Shown one piece after another: positions 60,268 through 64,000 of a stretch of 64,000 nucleotides of DNA (its first letter is position 1; the number at the start of each line of letters is the position of its first letter). The notes below the pieces were generated by a model. The model ran no database searches. It was not told the DNA's origin and saw only the letters and a list, made by a program, of their open reading frames with translations. Origin of the DNA: Roseovarius nanhaiticus (lineage in GTDB: Bacteria; Pseudomonadota; Alphaproteobacteria; Rhodobacterales; Rhodobacteraceae); NCBI RefSeq assembly GCF_900156535.1, contig NZ_FTNV01000001.1, positions 1,860,001 to 1,924,000 of the forward strand, read 5' to 3'. The position numbers and the translations under genes were made by a program.

Positions 60268-61565
60268 CAGTATTCGATGATCCGCGCCTCGGCGCGCAAC
60301 TGCTCAAGATACCCGTTGGCAAAGGATTCCATCCGGCGTGCGGCGATCTGCTGGCTGAGTTGCGCCGTGTTGTCGCCCGCTTCCTCACCCTCTGCCGAAG
60401 GCGTGGCCGACTGACCCGCGCCGTCGATGGAAAGGCTGCGACCACACATCATCAACAGAATCAGCGTCTGACCGTTTGCGCGGGTGACATCATAGGACAC
60501 CTCGCCCGGATCAAGCCGCGAGAGCGAAATGGCGATGTCATTCGGGATCTCGCCAGGCGCCTTGGTGCCACGTTCCAGCACGTTTTCGGGCTGGTCCTTG
60601 GCAATGCCGTAGAGATCGTCACAGGTATCGGTCTGAGCATCAACCTGGGCTGCGCGCGCAAGTGCTTCGGGGGTGCGGCCGCCGGGGATGTAATAGGCGG
60701 CGTATTCGATGGCGCTATAGCTGGGCTCGGGCACTTCCGTTTCCTGGATCTCGCGCAGCTGGAACAGCGCCACCGCTCCGTCGAGCGGCAGCGGATCGGT
60801 CACCTCACCGGGCGCGAGGCCCAGAACCAGCGGGCGCAGGACCGGGGGCAGCTGCGTGATCGGCTGCCAGGGCAGGCGGCCACCCGCCTCGCGTGTCCGC
60901 GTCGCCGAAACCTGCCGCGCCTGCGCGCTGAACGCACCGGTCGAAGTCAGCTCGGATATCTCGCGGGCCTTGGCCATGGCGCGCTCTTCGCCCGGTCCCT
61001 CGAAGGGGATGATGATCTCGGACAGCAGGACGCGCACGCCGGTGCCGTCCTGGATGGCGGCGCGGGCGCGTTCCAGATCGGCCTCGCTGACCGACACGCG
61101 CGCACCGAACCGCGCCTGTGTGAGCTCGCGCCAGATGAGACCGGAGCGCACGAACGCCTCAAACGTCTCGCGGCTGACGCCGCCGCGCTCTAGCAGGGCG
61201 ATCATTTGATCGGCGCTGAGACTGCCTTGGGACGCGAAATTTTCCATCCCCGCCGCAATCTGTTCATCCGACACCGTGATACCTTGCGCTGCGGCGGCCT
61301 GCGATTTCAGACGGTCCTCGATCAACTGCTCACGGGCGAGACGGGCGGGGTCGGCCGGTGCGCGCAAGAGCTTGAGCAGCTCGGTCCGCTGGTTCAGCTC
61401 ATAGCGGGTGATAGCCGCACCATTCACCTTGACCACCGGATCGAACAGGCCCTGCGCGACGGCGATACCGGGCAGGGCAGCCATTCCAGCGGCACCGACG
61501 GACAGCGCAAGTCCAAGCAGAGCGGCGCGCAGGGCGCGAGGGGCGGTCAAGGGGCGTGAGGTCAT
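60267..61565 (-). CDS. surA: SurA-like periplasmic peptidyl-prolyl isomerase chaperone
   Basis: This 432-residue periplasmic chaperone helps outer-membrane proteins fold. It has a signal peptide (RAALLGLALSVGAAGMAAL, cleaved near IAVAQG), a SurA N-terminal helical domain (VKVNGAAITRYELNQRTELL) and a PPIC-type parvulin domain (VLLSEIIIPFEGPGEERAMA through ALFQLREIQ). It seems to have one parvulin domain, against two in E. coli SurA, as in many alphaproteobacteria. The start overlaps lptD by ATGA; an ATG three codons earlier is possible. Confidence 0.9.
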   Translation of the reverse strand: MTSRPLTAPRALRAALLGLALSVGAAGMAALPGIAVAQGLFDPVVKVNGAAITRYELNQRTELLKLLRAPADPARLAREQLIEDRLKSQAAAAQGITVSDEQIAAGMENFASQGSLSADQMIALLERGGVSRETFEAFVRSGLIWRELTQARFGARVSVSEADLERARAAIQDGTGVRVLLSEIIIPFEGPGEERAMAKAREISELTSTGAFSAQARQVSATRTREAGGRLPWQPITQLPPVLRPLVLGLAPGEVTDPLPLDGAVALFQLREIQETEVPEPSYSAIEYAAYYIPGGRTPEALARAAQVDAQTDTCDDLYGIAKDQPENVLERGTKAPGEIPNDIAISLSRLDPGEVSYDVTRANGQTLILLMMCGRSLSIDGAGQSATPSAEGEEAGDNTAQLSQQIAARRMESFANGYLEQLRAEARIIEY

Positions 61566-63790
61566 TTCTTGCATTCCCGAACATAGCTTTTGTCCTCGGC
61601 GCGGGCTGAAAACCCACGCAGGCCAACGGTCAATGAGATGTCCGTCGACGGCTCGAGGATAGTGGAAGAGGTGAAGCGGCGCGAGGCCGAAAGCGTAACA
61701 TCGACGCATTCATTCGTATAGGTCACGCCGACGCCCGCATTGACGGACTCGTCACTGGCCACGTCATAGCGCCATTCGGCGCTGCCGGTCCAGTGGCGCG
61801 ACAGTCGATAAGAGGCATCGAACGCCCATTCCGACACGGTGCCGGGGCGCAGCTCCTGCGGATCTCTGGGCAGCCAGATATAGGTGGCGCCCAGATCCAG
61901 CGCCGCATTGCTCCAACTGGCGCGGGCCTCGGCCTTGGTGGTGTCGAATACCTCGTCGAAGAGGCTGCGCGCGGTGAAGGTCAGCCCGTTTTGCGTATTG
62001 ATCTGACCGGCGATCAGAAGGTCCGAGGTCGAACCCTGCAAACCCGAGGAGAGCGAAAAGCTGTTACTGCCGTCCGTTTCGAGCTGGGCCTTGTCGCGCA
62101 CGACCTGGCCCAGTGTCAGCGTGCTGCGCAATCCGCCGGGGGCAAAGCGCGTCCAGTTCAGCCCATAGGCCGCACTCAACCCACGCTCGCGCCGATCGGC
62201 GGCGGAAAAGCGTGACAGAGATAGCAGGTTGCCTTCGTCGAACTCGTTGCGCGTGGCCTGGTCGACCGCGATATTGGGTGTGCTGCCACCGACCCAGCCC
62301 AGCTGAACGACCGGCTCGATCAGGTGCACCGTACCGCCGGCCGTGGTTTTCGCCATGGGATAGCGCAGCGTCAGCGCCGCGCGGGGTGTCGCGTCGGTAT
62401 AGTCGCTGCGCGTGTTGACGGCGGCGCCCTGAACCCCGATGTGATCGACGTCCACTCCGGTCTGGAACGTTGTCCGCAGACCGTTCATCACGGTCCAGCT
62501 GCGCAGCCAGTCTGCGCTGGCGGTCAGTCGCACCACATCGCGCCCATCGGCAAAGCGATCGAAATCGGGCCCATCCGTGCGCAGGTCGGACGTGCGGTAA
62601 TGACCATGCGCTTGCGCGGCAAAGCGCAGCTCGCCGCCCATGCGGGCCGGAAAGAAGCGTTTTTCGTAGTCCAGATTTGCCACTGACGTAGGCAAGGTGG
62701 AACTGTCTTCGCCAGATCGCAGAGTGTGAAAATAGGTCAGTGCGGCGCGGCGCCACTCATCCCGGCGCACCCGCTCGACAGAGATCTCGCTATCCAGGCG
62801 ATCTTTGCTGTCATAGCCGTATTCCAGCAAATAGGCGTCGTCTGACACCGCTTCGATGTCGAATTGTAGGACGTAATCCTGCGGGAGCGCAAAGACACCC
62901 CTGCCGTTGAGATACGCGCGACGTTCGCCGCGCCGGACATCATCGTCACTGAATGCGCCCTCGAATTCAATTCCGCCGGTGCGAAATTCTTGCCGATAGC
63001 GAAATTCTAGCGTGCGCGTTTCATCGGTCAAAAACGGCGTCAAAGTTAGGTCTTTGTCGTCCCCGATCCGAATGAAGTAGGGTATCTTGACGCCCGTTCC
63101 GAGCAATGTCGAGTTGTAGAGCGTCGGAGTCAGAAAGCCGGTCAACCGCTCGACCGTGGGATCGGGCAGGCGCAGGCGCGGAAAATAGGCGATGGGCACG
63201 TTGCCGACGTGGAATTGCGCCCCATCCAGGAAAAGCTGCCGTGTTTCGGCGTCGTGAATCACGCGCCGCGCGCGGATCTGCCACAGCGGCGCGTCACCTT
63301 CCTTGCAGACCCGGCAGGAGGTCACCGCGGCCTTGTAGAGCTGGGAATACCGTCCCTCACTGCGACTGATCTGATTGGCGGCCAGTTGCAACTGATCGTC
63401 CATCACGACACGCGCGCCGGTCAGGATCCCGTCGCGCAAATCGCGGCTCAGCTCGCCGCTATCGGCCAGGACGGTGGTATATTGCCCATCGTCCAGCATC
63501 AGTGGTCCGGTGATGGTCAGCGTGTCGGCGTCCCGGTCATAGGTGATGCTTTGCGCCTTGAGGCGCTGCCCTTCGTACATCGCCTCGACATTGCCGGTCG
63601 CAGTCAGAACACTGCCATCCGTGATCGTCACATCATCGGCGACCAGCAGGGCGGGGGCCTGCGCCGTCCGGGATGCCGTAGCGACGCCGCGTTCCTGCGC
63701 GGCCAGCGGCGTAGCGAGAGGGGCGCCAAAGGCCAGCGCGCTGCCAAGGGCAACAGCCACGAATGGCAGGGGATGGCGGGCGCGGATCAT
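61562..63790 (-). CDS. lptD: LPS-assembly outer-membrane protein LptD
   Basis: This 742-residue protein has a signal peptide (PFVAVALGSALAFGAPLA), a periplasmic OstA/LptD beta-jellyroll (VADDVTITDGSVLTATGNVE, LKAQSITYDRDADTLTITGP) and a C-terminal LptD beta-barrel (about residues 270-742). It inserts lipopolysaccharide into the outer leaflet with LptE. Cysteines SCRVCKEG and near the C-terminus (NECVD, RECKK) may form the inter-domain disulfide bonds typical of LptD. The start MIRARHPLP overlaps lptG by ATGA; the longer frame is not needed. Confidence 0.94.
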   Translation of the reverse strand: MIRARHPLPFVAVALGSALAFGAPLATPLAAQERGVATASRTAQAPALLVADDVTITDGSVLTATGNVEAMYEGQRLKAQSITYDRDADTLTITGPLMLDDGQYTTVLADSGELSRDLRDGILTGARVVMDDQLQLAANQISRSEGRYSQLYKAAVTSCRVCKEGDAPLWQIRARRVIHDAETRQLFLDGAQFHVGNVPIAYFPRLRLPDPTVERLTGFLTPTLYNSTLLGTGVKIPYFIRIGDDKDLTLTPFLTDETRTLEFRYRQEFRTGGIEFEGAFSDDDVRRGERRAYLNGRGVFALPQDYVLQFDIEAVSDDAYLLEYGYDSKDRLDSEISVERVRRDEWRRAALTYFHTLRSGEDSSTLPTSVANLDYEKRFFPARMGGELRFAAQAHGHYRTSDLRTDGPDFDRFADGRDVVRLTASADWLRSWTVMNGLRTTFQTGVDVDHIGVQGAAVNTRSDYTDATPRAALTLRYPMAKTTAGGTVHLIEPVVQLGWVGGSTPNIAVDQATRNEFDEGNLLSLSRFSAADRRERGLSAAYGLNWTRFAPGGLRSTLTLGQVVRDKAQLETDGSNSFSLSSGLQGSTSDLLIAGQINTQNGLTFTARSLFDEVFDTTKAEARASWSNAALDLGATYIWLPRDPQELRPGTVSEWAFDASYRLSRHWTGSAEWRYDVASDESVNAGVGVTYTNECVDVTLSASRRFTSSTILEPSTDISLTVGLRGFSARAEDKSYVRECKK

Positions 63791-64000
63791 CCGTCCTCCA
63801 TATGCAGAACAATTCCGAGGGCCAGCATCAATGAGGCCACGGGCGGCGCCCATGCGGCAAGGATTACGGGGATTTGCCCGTTCTCGCCAAGCACTTGCGC
63901 GAAGTTCCTGATGTAATGAAGCGAAAAGCCCAGCATAATTGCGATCAACACGGAAATGCCGGTATTCGTGGTGCGGACATGGCGCATCGTGAAGGCAGCG
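63787..64000 (-). CDS. lptG: LPS export permease LptG, C-terminal part
   Basis: This is the 3' end of a YjgP/YjgQ-family permease of the LptBFG transporter that extracts lipopolysaccharide from the inner membrane. The frame is open to the right edge of the window. Visible are the penultimate helix TGISVLIAIMLGFSLHYIRN and the last helix WAPPVASLMLALGIVLHMED. Direct overlap with lptD by ATGA and the gene order support LptG over LptF. Confidence 0.9.
   Translation of the reverse strand, partial: AAFTMRHVRTTNTGISVLIAIMLGFSLHYIRNFAQVLGENGQIPVILAAWAPPVASLMLALGIVLHMEDG

Overview
The window is GC-rich, densely coded DNA from an alphaproteobacterium, most likely a marine member of the Rhodobacteraceae (Roseobacter group). 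The inference rests on gene content: glycine-betaine/TMAO-type uptake with FAD/GcvT demethylating dehydrogenases, a BMP-family ABC system, tungstate uptake beside a molybdenum hydroxylase, a Hint-domain RTX protein, and an lptG-lptD-surA-pdxA-rsmA operon. No database search was possible, so the taxonomic call is an inference.

Layout. 1-6.8 kb: the 3' end of rlmE, a secreted fasciclin protein, a long acidic protein with conserved ends, thiamine pyrophosphokinase, an EamA exporter and serine ammonia-lyase. 7-12.8 kb: a complete BMP-type nucleobase/nucleoside ABC transporter in an operon with a CodA-type deaminase. 13-23.5 kb: a betaine/TMAO-type transporter, a choline-kinase-like enzyme and a dimethylglycine-dehydrogenase-like enzyme, flanked by a DeoR regulator, an inositol-monophosphatase-family enzyme and a GbdR-like regulator. 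23.6-29.9 kb: a four-gene unit (amidase, PLP decarboxylase, ATP-grasp ligase, C45 Ntn-hydrolase) that matches no pathway I know. 30-39.5 kb: tRNA-Gln, an SH3 protein, a 2-hydroxyacid dehydrogenase, gamma-glutamyltransferase, unknown envelope proteins, a second FAD/GcvT dehydrogenase and a second fasciclin (a lipoprotein). 39.6-46 kb: a three-subunit molybdenum hydroxylase with a MoaD-like protein, divergent from tupBCA. 46-52.4 kb: a carnitine-dehydrogenase-like enzyme, a gene-free stretch, an ECF sigma factor divergent from an EF-hand protein, and an arginase/CtlX/ornithine cyclodeaminase operon divergent from a Lrp-type regulator. 52.4-64 kb: dsbB, a YqaA-like membrane protein, tRNA-Leu, a gene-free AT-richer leader, a 1051-residue RTX-Hint protein, and the mocA-rsmA-pdxA-surA-lptD-lptG operon, cut by the window end.

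Functionally the window is dominated by scavenging and breakdown of small nitrogen compounds (methylated amines, nucleobases, arginine, serine) plus envelope biogenesis. The best candidate for an undescribed system is the 23.6-29.9 kb unit: its four enzyme classes together could make, or make and remodel, an amide of a decarboxylated amino acid. Second is the molybdenum hydroxylase with its own MoaD-like carrier opposite a tungstate transporter. I saw no CRISPR array, prophage, insertion sequence or replication origin.
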